A stretch of DNA of 14,247 bases from Oscillospiraceae bacterium (GTDB lineage Bacteria > Bacillota > Clostridia > Oscillospirales > Ruminococcaceae): positions 1 to 14,247 of the forward strand of contig JAEDMB010000037.1 in assembly GCA_016303235.1 (NCBI GenBank), in the 5' to 3' direction. Below the pieces are notes generated by a model that was not told where the DNA came from, searched no databases, and saw only the letters and a list, made by a program, of their open reading frames with translations. This document shows, piece after piece, positions 7,479 to 14,247 of this stretch (position 1 is the stretch's first letter; every line of letters begins with the position of its first letter). Made by a program: the position numbers and the translations under genes.

Positions 7479-7973
7479 TTGTATAAAAAGAAAAATATCA
7501 GAATACTGGGAATTGACCCCGGCTATGCAATAGTTGGCTTTGGAATACTTGATTATAACGGATTTGAATTTACTCCCGTTAAATACGGTGCAATAACTAC
7601 TGATGCAGGAATGGATTTTTCAAAGCGTCTGAGAGTAATTCATGAAGATACGGAGCTTATTTTTGACAAGTTCAAGCCCGACTGCATGGCAATAGAACGC
7701 CTTTATTTTACAACAAATCAGAAAACTGCCATTGATGTTGCACAGGCAAGGGGAATTATAATTCTTTCATCGGCAATGCGTAATATACCGGTTTCGGAAT
7801 ATACGCCTTTGCAGGTCAAGCAGGCTGTTGTCGGCTACGGAAAGGCTGAAAAGCGTCAGGTTATGGAAATGACACGTCAGATTCTCGGACTTGCAAGAGT
7901 TCCAAAGCCCGATGATACTGCCGATGCTCTTGCTATTGCAATCTGTCATGGACATACAAGCCGTTTCGGCTGA
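7479..7973 (+). CDS. ruvC: Crossover junction endodeoxyribonuclease RuvC
   Basis: Cuts Holliday junctions symmetrically during recombinational repair, acting as a dimer with the RuvAB complex. The 164-residue length is normal. The four expected acidic metal ligands are present: D13 (GIDPGYAIVGFG), E73 (AIERLYF), and D146 and D149 in PDDTADALAIAICH. The basic stretch KQAVVGYGKAEKRQV (114-128) matches the DNA-contact region. The start is TTG, since no in-frame ATG or GTG lies nearer the conserved N-terminus. GAAAGG at 7462-7467 is 11 nt away, a fairly weak arrangement. It is the first gene of the operon, and ruvA starts 29 nt after its stop. Confidence 0.95.
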   Translation: MYKKKNIRILGIDPGYAIVGFGILDYNGFEFTPVKYGAITTDAGMDFSKRLRVIHEDTELIFDKFKPDCMAIERLYFTTNQKTAIDVAQARGIIILSSAMRNIPVSEYTPLQVKQAVVGYGKAEKRQVMEMTRQILGLARVPKPDDTADALAIAICHGHTSRFG

Positions 7974-8002
7974 TAAAAATAATATAGGTGGTATTAAATA
8001 TA

Positions 8003-8602
8003 ATGATATACAGTTTAAAGGGAAAAATTACTGCAAAGGAAAATAATCTTGCCGTTATAGAGTGCGGAGGGGTCGGATATGCATGCCGTACTACTCTTAA
8101 TACTCTTTCGACTCTTGAATGTGATGGCAGAGATGTTCTGTTATATACTTTTATGAATGTTCACGAGGGCGGAATTGAGCTTTTTGGATTTTTTACAAAG
8201 CAGGAACTGAACTGCTTTAAAATGCTTTTGTCTGTATCGGGAGTAGGTGCGAAAGCAGGGCTTTCAATACTTTCGGATTTCACTCCCGAACAGTTCGCAA
8301 TGCTTATAGCTTCCGGCGACAGCAAAACTCTTACAAAAACCAAGGGAATAGGTGCTAAGACGGCACAGAGAATAGTTCTTGAGCTTAAGGATAAAATTAC
8401 TGCTGATAATTCGGGATATGATATTAATGCAGGTACAGGAAAAATACCGGCTGATAATTCCGCACGTTCAGAGGCTCTTGAGGGTCTTATGGTTCTCGGA
8501 TATACACAGGGCGAGGTTATGCCCATTCTTGCCGGTCTTGACGGAAATCTTGATACAGCCGGATTTATAAGGGAAACTTTAAGAATAATAGGTACAAAAT
8601 AA
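8003..8602 (+). CDS. ruvA: Holliday junction branch migration protein RuvA
   Basis: Forms the tetramer that binds the four-way junction and loads the RuvB motors. The 199 residues show the three usual domains: an OB-fold start (MIYSLKGKI, about 1-65), two helix-hairpin-helix motifs (LLSVSGVGAKAGLSIL near 75-90 and TKTKGIGAKTAQRIVLELKD near 111-130), then a flexible linker (about 135-152). The RuvB-contacting domain III closes it (EALEGLMVLGYTQGEV, near 157-172). I chose the ATG at 8003 because MIYSLKGKI is the conserved start; AGGTGG lies at 7986-7991. A GTG at 7988 would add five residues and overlap the ribosome binding site. Confidence 0.95.
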   Translation: MIYSLKGKITAKENNLAVIECGGVGYACRTTLNTLSTLECDGRDVLLYTFMNVHEGGIELFGFFTKQELNCFKMLLSVSGVGAKAGLSILSDFTPEQFAMLIASGDSKTLTKTKGIGAKTAQRIVLELKDKITADNSGYDINAGTGKIPADNSARSEALEGLMVLGYTQGEVMPILAGLDGNLDTAGFIRETLRIIGTK

Positions 8603-8628
8603 TTTTTTTGAAAGCGAGCTGATTTTAA

Positions 8629-9360
8629 ATGAATCTTGATGAGTTACTTAAACAGGCAATTACTGACCCGTCAAAACGTGCAGTTTTTCTTCAGACTTTG
8701 ATTAAAAGTGATATATATGTCATATGCCGTTATCCGGTCAAGCAGGAGCGTGGAAAGGAAAGCGAGGGTATTCAGCTTGAACTTATTACAACGCATAACC
8801 CTGACGGAGAAATGTTCATACCGTTCTTTACAAGTTTCAGAGCCTTACAGCAATTCGCTAAAAGATACGTTGACTGCTATAAAATGAACTGTCTGCGTTT
8901 TTTTGATTTGATACAGTCAGTATCAGCTGTTCTGAACCCTAATTCATACGGCAAGGAATTTTCCTCACAGGAAATAAAAAGTATTCTGATGATTGCACAG
9001 CATTTGAAAATCAAGGCTATTTCATACAATGAGGCTGATACAATTTCATACCGCAGACCGGCTCATGATGTAAGTCATATAATAAGAGCATCATCAAAAT
9101 TCCTTTCAAAGCAACCCAATGTAGACAAGGCTTACATAATGGAGATGATGAGAGGCAGTGAAAAGCCTCAGATACTGCTTATTATTGATATGATTGGAAG
9201 TACAAGAAAGCTTTTTGTACCGCTTTCAAAATATCTTTCAAAAATTGTAAAGAAAAATGAACATCTCTGTTTTTTAAGCTATGAACAGGATATTGCAAAA
9301 AAGGCATCGGCAGACTTTGAGCCTTTCTATATAAGGAAAAAACGCTATTTTGAAAAATAA
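8629..9360 (+). CDS. SseB-family protein
   Basis: Matches the SseB family, named for enhanced serine sensitivity in E. coli, whose biochemical role is unclear. The 243-residue protein has an SseB N-terminal-like domain at about 1-125, with IYVICRYP (29-36), MFIPFFTSFRALQQFA (62-77) and a later ILNP-type segment (VLNPNSYGKEFSSQEI, 101-116). A C-terminal domain follows at about 135-240 (DKAYIMEMMRGSEKPQILLIIDM, 166-188). There is no signal peptide or membrane helix, so it should be cytoplasmic. Its place 26 nt after ruvA and 22 nt before the ruvB start makes it part of the ruv operon. The ribosome binding site is weak (GAAAGCGAG near 8610-8618). A link to recombination is only suggested by position. 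Confidence 0.75.
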   Translation: MNLDELLKQAITDPSKRAVFLQTLIKSDIYVICRYPVKQERGKESEGIQLELITTHNPDGEMFIPFFTSFRALQQFAKRYVDCYKMNCLRFFDLIQSVSAVLNPNSYGKEFSSQEIKSILMIAQHLKIKAISYNEADTISYRRPAHDVSHIIRASSKFLSKQPNVDKAYIMEMMRGSEKPQILLIIDMIGSTRKLFVPLSKYLSKIVKKNEHLCFLSYEQDIAKKASADFEPFYIRKKRYFEK

Positions 9361-9366
9361 TATAAT

Positions 9367-9373
9367 AAGGAGG
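9367..9373 (+). promoter_or_regulatory. Ribosome binding site that fixes the ruvB start
   Basis: AAGGAGG lies 9 nt before the TTG at 9383. The longer in-frame ATG at 9350 would place this site inside the coding region and would overlap the preceding gene. Confidence 0.85.
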
Positions 9374-9382
9374 GATTTTTCC

Positions 9383-10438
9383 TTGATTGAAACAGATGAT
9401 ATGGAATTTGCCCCGAGAATAATTACTCCTGATAATATATCAGAGGATTCGGATATTGAAGTAACACTCCGCCCCCAGACACTTCATGAATATATCGGTC
9501 AGGATAAAGTCAAGCAGAATCTTGCCGTATATATAGAGGCATCTAAAAGACGAGGAGAACCTCTTGACCATGTACTTCTCTATGGGCCTCCCGGACTCGG
9601 AAAAACTACTCTTTCCGCTATAATAGCTCATGAAATGGGTGTTAATCTCAGAATTACAACAGGCCCTGCTATCGAAAAACCGGGAGATTTGGCATCACTT
9701 CTTACAAGCCTTAATGATAATGACGTTCTTTTTATAGATGAAATTCACAGACTTTCAAGAGCTGTTGAAGAAATTCTTTATCCGGCAATGGAGGACAGAG
9801 TTATTGACATTATACTCGGAAAAGGTCCTTCCGCACGTTCAATAAGAATGGATTTGCGTCCATTCACGCTTATCGGTGCTACTACAAGGGCGGGACAGCT
9901 TTCATCTCCTTTGCGTGACAGATTCGGAGTCATTCAGAGGCTTGAACTTTATAATACAGACCAGCTTACTGATATTATCCGCCGTAGCAGTATGATTCTG
10001 GGAATACCATGCACTGCTGACGGTGCAAGGGAAATTGCAGGACGTGCAAGAGGTACGCCCCGTATAGCAAACAGACTTTTAAAGCGTGTGCGTGATTTTG
10101 CCGATGTTATGGGAAATGGTCAGATTAATCAGGAAATAGCATCAATCGCACTCAGCAGACTGGAAATAGATAATCTCGGACTTGACAGTCTTGACAGGCG
10201 TATGCTTGAGATGATTATAAAAGGCTATAACGGAGGTCCTGTCGGTCTTGAAACACTTGCATCTGCACTCGGTGAGGAGGCAGTTACTCTTGAAGACGTG
10301 TGCGAACCTTTTCTTATGCAGTTAGGATTTCTCGGAAGAACTCCGAGAGGAAGATGTGCAACAAATCTTGCATATAAACATCTTGGAATCCCTCTCCCGA
10401 ATAATAACGGCGGTCAGCTTTCTTTCGGAAATCCATGA
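9383..10438 (+). CDS. ruvB: Holliday junction branch migration ATPase RuvB
   Basis: A hexameric AAA+ motor that pulls DNA through the RuvA-bound junction. With the TTG start the protein has 351 residues. It has Walker A GPPGLGKT (68-75), Walker B FIDEIH (117-122), a sensor-1 region IGATTRAGQLSSPLRDRFG (164-182) that includes the arginine-finger segment, and sensor-2 RARGTPRIANRLL (221-233). The C-terminal winged helix carries GGPVGLETLA and FLGRTPRGR (near 317-324). The TTG at 9383 is favoured by the strong upstream AAGGAGG. In-frame translation from the ATG at 9350 would read through that site. The stop codon overlaps the ATG of the next gene (ATGA, 10435-10438). Confidence 0.96.
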   Translation: MIETDDMEFAPRIITPDNISEDSDIEVTLRPQTLHEYIGQDKVKQNLAVYIEASKRRGEPLDHVLLYGPPGLGKTTLSAIIAHEMGVNLRITTGPAIEKPGDLASLLTSLNDNDVLFIDEIHRLSRAVEEILYPAMEDRVIDIILGKGPSARSIRMDLRPFTLIGATTRAGQLSSPLRDRFGVIQRLELYNTDQLTDIIRRSSMILGIPCTADGAREIAGRARGTPRIANRLLKRVRDFADVMGNGQINQEIASIALSRLEIDNLGLDSLDRRMLEMIIKGYNGGPVGLETLASALGEEAVTLEDVCEPFLMQLGFLGRTPRGRCATNLAYKHLGIPLPNNNGGQLSFGNP

Positions 10439-10944
10439 CAATGAGAAAGAGAAATAAAATTCACAATGCTGAATTTTCCGGAAAAATAAAAGGCATGATT
10501 AACGGTCAGTCAACCGGAATTATTCCGTATTTCAGATACGGCTTATTCAGTATGTCATATAACGGCTGTGAGGTTATAGCTGTTTACAATGCACTTGCAT
10601 ATCTGAATAAAAATATTCCTCTTGATGAAGTTGCTTATATTATGGAAAAGCACAGAATATTATTCGGAATTTTCGGCGGAAGTCCGTATTGCTTTGATAA
10701 ATTTCCGGATTTGATAAGAGCATACAGAATAAAAAATATTAAAGGCATATCGGAATTTATTATAAGCTTTTGGTGCGGTAAACCTTTTTTATCCGGTATT
10801 CATACAATGTTCTGCACTTGCAGTAACGGAAAAATAACAGTTTACAACAGATACAATCAGGATATTCATGAAAGAATATATCCTGATTTCAAATCATTTG
10901 CAGGCAACAGAAAAATTATTTCAATATATTCTGTTGCCTTATAA
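10435..10944 (+). CDS. Uncharacterised protein, possible C39-like papain-fold cysteine peptidase
   Basis: I do not recognise a named family with certainty. The 169-residue protein is basic at the start and has no signal peptide. It shows the layout of small C39-like papain-fold domains: MSYNGCEVIAVYNALAYLN (40-58) with C45 at the head of a helix, then FGGSPYCFDKFPDLIRAY (80-97). A C-terminal beta region follows, GIHTMFCTCSNGKITVYNRYN (121-141), with H123 and a candidate N138 or N141. C45/H123/Asn would form a catalytic triad. Activity is unproven, and it could be a binding domain or a transglutaminase-like fold. Its ATG overlaps the ruvB stop codon, so translation is probably coupled; a second ATG at 10441 is also possible. 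glmM starts 27 nt downstream. Confidence 0.5.
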   Translation: MTMRKRNKIHNAEFSGKIKGMINGQSTGIIPYFRYGLFSMSYNGCEVIAVYNALAYLNKNIPLDEVAYIMEKHRILFGIFGGSPYCFDKFPDLIRAYRIKNIKGISEFIISFWCGKPFLSGIHTMFCTCSNGKITVYNRYNQDIHERIYPDFKSFAGNRKIISIYSVAL

Positions 10945-10971
10945 AATTATTTATAAAGGAGATTTTTTAAA

Positions 10972-12318
10972 ATGGGAAGACTTTTCGGTACAGACGGAGC
11001 AAGAGGAATTGCAGTAAAGGAATTAACATGTGAACTTGCTATGCAGATTGGACGTGCATCAGCACTTGTACTTACTAAAACTATGAATCACAAGCCGGTA
11101 ATTTTAATTGGTAAAGATACAAGAATTTCATCTGATATTCTTGAATCTGCACTCTGTGCAGGTATATGCTCCGTAGGTGCAGACGCTGTAATTCTCGGAG
11201 TTGTACCTACTCCGGCAGTAGCATATCTTGTAAAGGAAAAGAAGGCTGATGCAGGTGTAATGATTTCCGCATCACATAACAGTGTCGAATATAACGGAAT
11301 AAAGCTTTTTTCATCAACAGGCTACAAGCTTTCCGATGATAAAGAGGCAGAAATTGAACGTCTTATTCTTGACAATCCCGAAGAAATTACTCTTAAATCA
11401 CATACAGAAGTAGGTCATATCAGACATTGCGAAAATGCTGTTGAATCATACATAAATCATGTAAAATCATCAGTAAGCGGTGATTTCGGCGGAATGAAAG
11501 TTCTTATAGACTGTGCAAACGGTTCATCATCTGCAACAGCAAAGCAGATTTTCGGCGGAATCGGTGCTGACTGTATCTATATTAACTGCAATCCTGACGG
11601 TACTAATATAAATGACAAGTGCGGTTCAACATATATAAGCGGACTTCAGAAAGCTGTAAGGGAAAACGGTGCGGATATAGGTCTTGCGTTTGACGGCGAT
11701 GCTGACAGATGTCTTGCAGTAGATGAAAACGGCGAACTCGTTGACGGTGACAAGCTTATTGCAATATGTTCAAAGGCGTACAAGGAACAGGGCAGACTGA
11801 AAAATAATTCCGCAGTAGTAACAGTTATGACTAATATCGGATTTTCAAGATTTGCAAAGGAAAACGATATAAATATAATCACGGCAAGCGTGGGCGACAG
11901 ATACGTTCTTGAAAAAATGCTTGAGGGCGGTTACAATATAGGCGGTGAACAGAGTGGTCACATTATATTCCTTGATGAAGCTACTACCGGTGACGGACAG
12001 CTTTCGGGAGTAAAGGTTCTTGAAGTGCTGAAAAATTCCGGAAAGAAAATGAGTGAGATTGCGGGAATTATGACTTCATATCCGCAGGTTATGGTTAATG
12101 TGAAAGTGACTCCCGATGTCAAGGCAAACTGGAAGTCATATGATGATGTCAGAGAAATTATTAATAAACATGAAAAAGTTCTCGGTGATGACGGCAGAAT
12201 TTTAGTACGTGAAAGCGGTACAGAGCCTCTTGTAAGAGTTATGCTTGAGGGCAAGGATACTGAACAGATTACCGCTATGGCTAATGAAATCGCAGACAAA
12301 ATCAGGGAGCATATTTAA
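10972..12318 (+). CDS. glmM: Phosphoglucosamine mutase
   Basis: Interconverts glucosamine-6-phosphate and glucosamine-1-phosphate, the step before GlmU in UDP-N-acetylglucosamine synthesis for the cell wall. The 448-residue length is typical. Motifs run in order: FGTDGARGIA (5-14), the phosphoserine loop ISASHNSVEYNGIK (98-111) with catalytic S101, the magnesium loop DGDADR (241-246), the sugar-binding GGEQSGH (324-330), and the phosphate-binding RESGTEPLVRVM (413-424). AAAGGAG (10955-10961) lies 10 nt before the ATG. It is the last gene of the ruv transcript unless an unseen internal promoter drives it. The GlmM form, rather than ManB/PMM, is supported by the N-terminus and the GGEQSGH loop. 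Confidence 0.96.
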   Translation: MGRLFGTDGARGIAVKELTCELAMQIGRASALVLTKTMNHKPVILIGKDTRISSDILESALCAGICSVGADAVILGVVPTPAVAYLVKEKKADAGVMISASHNSVEYNGIKLFSSTGYKLSDDKEAEIERLILDNPEEITLKSHTEVGHIRHCENAVESYINHVKSSVSGDFGGMKVLIDCANGSSSATAKQIFGGIGADCIYINCNPDGTNINDKCGSTYISGLQKAVRENGADIGLAFDGDADRCLAVDENGELVDGDKLIAICSKAYKEQGRLKNNSAVVTVMTNIGFSRFAKENDINIITASVGDRYVLEKMLEGGYNIGGEQSGHIIFLDEATTGDGQLSGVKVLEVLKNSGKKMSEIAGIMTSYPQVMVNVKVTPDVKANWKSYDDVREIINKHEKVLGDDGRILVRESGTEPLVRVMLEGKDTEQITAMANEIADKIREHI

Positions 12319-12380
12319 TCGGGGACTCTGTCCCCGAACCCCTGCAAGCCTTTTGAAAAAGGCTTGACCGAAAACTTTTT
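12319..12380 (+). repeat. Double-hairpin intergenic element after glmM, possible dispersed repeat and terminator
   Basis: Two GC-rich inverted repeats follow the glmM stop codon directly. The first is TCGGGGAC (12319-12326) pairing with GTCCCCGA (12330-12337) around a 3-nt loop. The second is CAAGCCTTTT (12345-12354) pairing with AAAAGGCTTG (12357-12366), whose inner pairs must open to form a loop. ACCGAAAA and then CTTTTT (12375-12380) follow. The composition differs from the AT-rich surroundings. It resembles a short intergenic repeat I recall from clostridial gut genomes. Only one copy lies in this window, so its dispersal is not shown here. The T-tract lies 8 nt after the stem, so any terminator action would be imperfect. 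Confidence 0.62.
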
Positions 12381-12398
12381 AATTTGAGGAGCAGAATA

Positions 12399-13262
12399 AT
12401 GGAAAACTTTGATTTTGAAAAATTTTCTGAAAAGTACGGCAAAAATGCAATAGCATTTAAATTTACAGACAAAAAGGCTGAACCTCTGCAGACAAAAATA
12501 GGCGGTAAACCCGATTTACCGCCTGATTTTGAATGGTATTACTATGAGGGAACAGATTACAATGATGATGTAAGAGCGAACAGACCTCTTTCATTTATGG
12601 CACAGATTAACTGTGCTGAAATCAAGAAATATGACAGGGATAATCTTCTGCCCGAAAAAGGTATGCTTTACTTTTTCTATGAGCTTATGACTATGGAATG
12701 GGGATTCTCTCCTGACTGTAAGGGTTGTGCAAGAGTTTTTTATTATGATGGTGATTTATCAAATCTTAAATCAGCAGATTTACCCGAAAATCTGGAAGAA
12801 GAATGTATTATTCCCGAAATAGCTGTTGAGTTTCAGACATTCAGGGATATTCCTGATTATTGTGAGACCTGTTTATTAGATGATTTTGAAATTCCTGATG
12901 ATGAAGATGATGAATTTGATGAGTTATATAATGAAAAGCGTTATGAAGATTTTCCTGATGATTTAAGAATGAAGCTTCTGGGATATGCAGATATAATACA
13001 GGATATTATGCAGTATCAGTGTGAATATGTTTCAAGAGGATATGACATAGGAGAAGGATTTCCTGAAATGTCGGAAACTGAAGAAGCTGATATCAGAAAT
13101 CACTTGCAGGACTGGATTTTATTATTTCAGATGGATACAATAGAAACGGAAAATTTTGAACTTATGTTCGGAGACTGCGGAATAATATACTTCTGGATTC
13201 GCAAAGATGACCTGAAAAACAGAAATTTTGATAACATACAGCTTATTTTGCAATGTTATTGA
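12399..13262 (+). CDS. DUF1963 / YwqG-family protein
   Basis: Belongs to the YwqG (DUF1963) family, whose function is unknown. The 287-residue protein has the diagnostic N-terminal pattern KIGGKPDLPPDFEW (33-46), then RPLSFMAQINCAEI (62-75) and LLPEKGMLYFFYE (83-95). The C-terminal part has KLLGYADIIQ (192-201) and WILLFQMDT...FGDCGIIYFWIRKDDL (239-272). The segment at 160-190 is very acidic and probably a variable loop. There is no signal peptide, so it is likely cytoplasmic. I chose the ATG at 12399 because GAGGAG (12386-12391) lies 7 nt upstream. A TTG at 12384 would read through that site. It follows the double-hairpin element, so it may have its own transcription, though I see no clear promoter. 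Confidence 0.83.
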   Translation: MENFDFEKFSEKYGKNAIAFKFTDKKAEPLQTKIGGKPDLPPDFEWYYYEGTDYNDDVRANRPLSFMAQINCAEIKKYDRDNLLPEKGMLYFFYELMTMEWGFSPDCKGCARVFYYDGDLSNLKSADLPENLEEECIIPEIAVEFQTFRDIPDYCETCLLDDFEIPDDEDDEFDELYNEKRYEDFPDDLRMKLLGYADIIQDIMQYQCEYVSRGYDIGEGFPEMSETEEADIRNHLQDWILLFQMDTIETENFELMFGDCGIIYFWIRKDDLKNRNFDNIQLILQCY

Positions 13263-13280
13263 TTAAGGAGATTAATTGAA

Positions 13281-14144
13281 TTGAGAATAGCAGAGAATTG
13301 GAAAGACTACAGAATAATAGATACATCTGACGGAGAAAAACTCGAAAAATGGGGCGGTATATCACTTGTACGCCCCGACCCTCAGATTATATGGAAAACA
13401 CCAAAAAAATCGCCCTTATGGGATAGTGCTGACGGACATTATTTCCGTTCGCAGTCGGGAGGAGGTCAGTGGGAATTTAAAAGAAAAATTCCTGAATCAT
13501 GGAATGTTTACTATAAAAAGCTTGTATTCAATATAAGACCTACCGGTTTTAAGCATACGGGATTATTTCCGGAACAGGCTGTCAACTGGGATTTTATGGC
13601 TGATAAAATAAGAAATGCAAACCGTGAAATAAGTGTGCTTAATCTTTTTGCGTATACAGGCGGAGCTACTCTTGCATGTGCGGAAGCCGGTGCGACTGTA
13701 TGCCATGTTGACGCTTCAAAAGGAATGGTTCAGTGGGCAAGGGATAACGCAAATACTTCGGGACTTTCCGAAAAGCCGATACGCTGGATTGTTGATGACT
13801 GTGAAAAATTCATCGCAAGGGAAATCCGCAGGGGCAGAAGATACGATGCAATAATTATGGACCCTCCGAGTTATGGCAGAGGTCCCGGCGGTGAAGTCTG
13901 GAAACTTGAAAATTCAATATATGATTTGGTTAAGCTCTGCACAGGAGTATTATCCGAAAATCCGCTGTTTTTCCTTATAAACAGCTATACAACGGGACTT
14001 TCTCCGTCAGTAATGGGATATATTTTAGGTTCACTGCTTACCGAAAAATTCGGCGGAAATGTATCCTTTGATGAAATCGGACTTCCTGTCGAATCAAGCG
14101 GAATGGTACTTCCATGCGGTTCAACTGCAATATGGCAGAAATAA
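13281..14144 (+). CDS. Class I SAM-dependent RNA methyltransferase, RlmI-like
   Basis: Predicted to methylate a base in RNA, probably rRNA cytosine or guanine, as RlmI/RlmK relatives do. The 287-residue protein matches the SAM-dependent methyltransferase family PF10672. An N-terminal beta region (about 1-90) is followed by LFPEQAVNWDFM (95-106), SAM-binding motif I VLNLFAYTGGATLACAEAG (119-137), the acidic D144 of motif II (CHVDASKGMVQWARDNA, 141-157), and motif IV DPPSYGRGPGG (194-204). It lacks the PUA domain of RlmI, so the exact target is uncertain. The start is TTG, with AAGGAG (13265-13270) 10 nt upstream. It lies 18 nt after the DUF1963 gene and is probably cotranscribed. Confidence 0.85.
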   Translation: MRIAENWKDYRIIDTSDGEKLEKWGGISLVRPDPQIIWKTPKKSPLWDSADGHYFRSQSGGGQWEFKRKIPESWNVYYKKLVFNIRPTGFKHTGLFPEQAVNWDFMADKIRNANREISVLNLFAYTGGATLACAEAGATVCHVDASKGMVQWARDNANTSGLSEKPIRWIVDDCEKFIAREIRRGRRYDAIIMDPPSYGRGPGGEVWKLENSIYDLVKLCTGVLSENPLFFLINSYTTGLSPSVMGYILGSLLTEKFGGNVSFDEIGLPVESSGMVLPCGSTAIWQK

Positions 14145-14210
14145 TAATTCGCGAAATTTACAAATCCTTTTATAGAGAGAAGCTTATTTATAAAAAGGAG
14201 GACGTTTTTT

Positions 14211-14247
14211 ATGGGTTTAAAATTACTTGAAAGAGAAGAAATTTCTG
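14211..14247 (+). CDS. Start of an unidentified gene (3' end outside window)
   Basis: An ATG opens a frame reading MGLKLLEREEIS to the window edge. AAGGAGG at 14196-14202, 8 nt upstream, is one of the strongest ribosome binding sites in the window and supports a real start. Twelve residues are too few to name the product. Sixty-six bases separate it from the methyltransferase gene, and no convincing promoter or terminator was seen in them. Confidence 0.65.
   Translation, partial: MGLKLLEREEIS

Noticed and set aside
9350..9382. An ATG start for RuvB that overlaps the SseB-like gene
   Set aside because: The AAGGAGG at 9367-9373 would be translated, and the extra residues are not RuvB-like. 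The TTG at 9383 is correctly spaced from that site.
14148..14155. TTCGCGAA palindrome after the methyltransferase gene
   Set aside because: It is only 8 bp, has no T-tract and no second copy nearby, so I cannot assign it a role.

Overview
The window is about 14.2 kb of AT-rich chromosomal DNA from a low-GC Firmicute. Strong AAGGAGG-type ribosome binding sites, frequent TTG starts, tight gene packing and the ruvC-ruvA-ruvB-glmM order point to a gut clostridium. A Ruminococcus-like member of the Oscillospiraceae is my best guess, from general resemblance only. No tRNA, rRNA, CRISPR array, insertion sequence or phage gene is visible. Most genes are housekeeping, with a few poorly characterised genes between them.

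Region 1 (1-3840, plus strand) is a surface-glycan block of four tightly spaced genes. It holds the C-terminal part of a probable membrane glycosyltransferase with an extracellular beta-rich tail (cut by the window edge). Next come a GT2 enzyme of the polyprenyl-phosphate sugar transferase type with two C-terminal membrane helices, a GT4 transferase, and a polytopic protein of the lysylphosphatidylglycerol-synthase-transmembrane/UPF0104 family. The set looks like a lipid-linked glycosylation module. It ends in a perfect 24-bp palindrome that probably terminates transcription from both sides.

Region 2 (3840-7322, minus strand) is a two-gene operon. A bifunctional chorismate mutase/prephenate dehydratase (pheA) comes first. 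A cobalamin-dependent methionine synthase (metH) follows 3 nt later; it has the homocysteine, pterin and B12 domains but no reactivation domain.

Region 3 (7323-7478) is a short divergent control region. Two back-to-back promoters with identical TTGCAA -35 hexamers and extended -10 boxes can be read, one for pheA-metH and one for ruvC. An 11-bp inverted repeat spans them.

Region 4 (7479-12318, plus strand) is the Holliday-junction operon ruvC-ruvA-[SseB-like]-ruvB-[C39-like putative cysteine peptidase]-glmM. RuvABC moves and cuts Holliday junctions. GlmM makes glucosamine-1-phosphate for the cell wall. The two inserted genes are the least understood parts of the window. glmM is followed by a 60-bp double-hairpin element that resembles a dispersed intergenic repeat.

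Region 5 (12399-14247, plus strand) has a DUF1963/YwqG-family protein, an RlmI-like SAM-dependent RNA methyltransferase, and the first 12 codons of another gene with a very strong ribosome binding site.

I found no clearly new multi-gene system. The best leads are the C39-like protein coupled to ruvB, the SseB-like gene inside ruvAB, and the symmetric pheA/ruvC promoter region.
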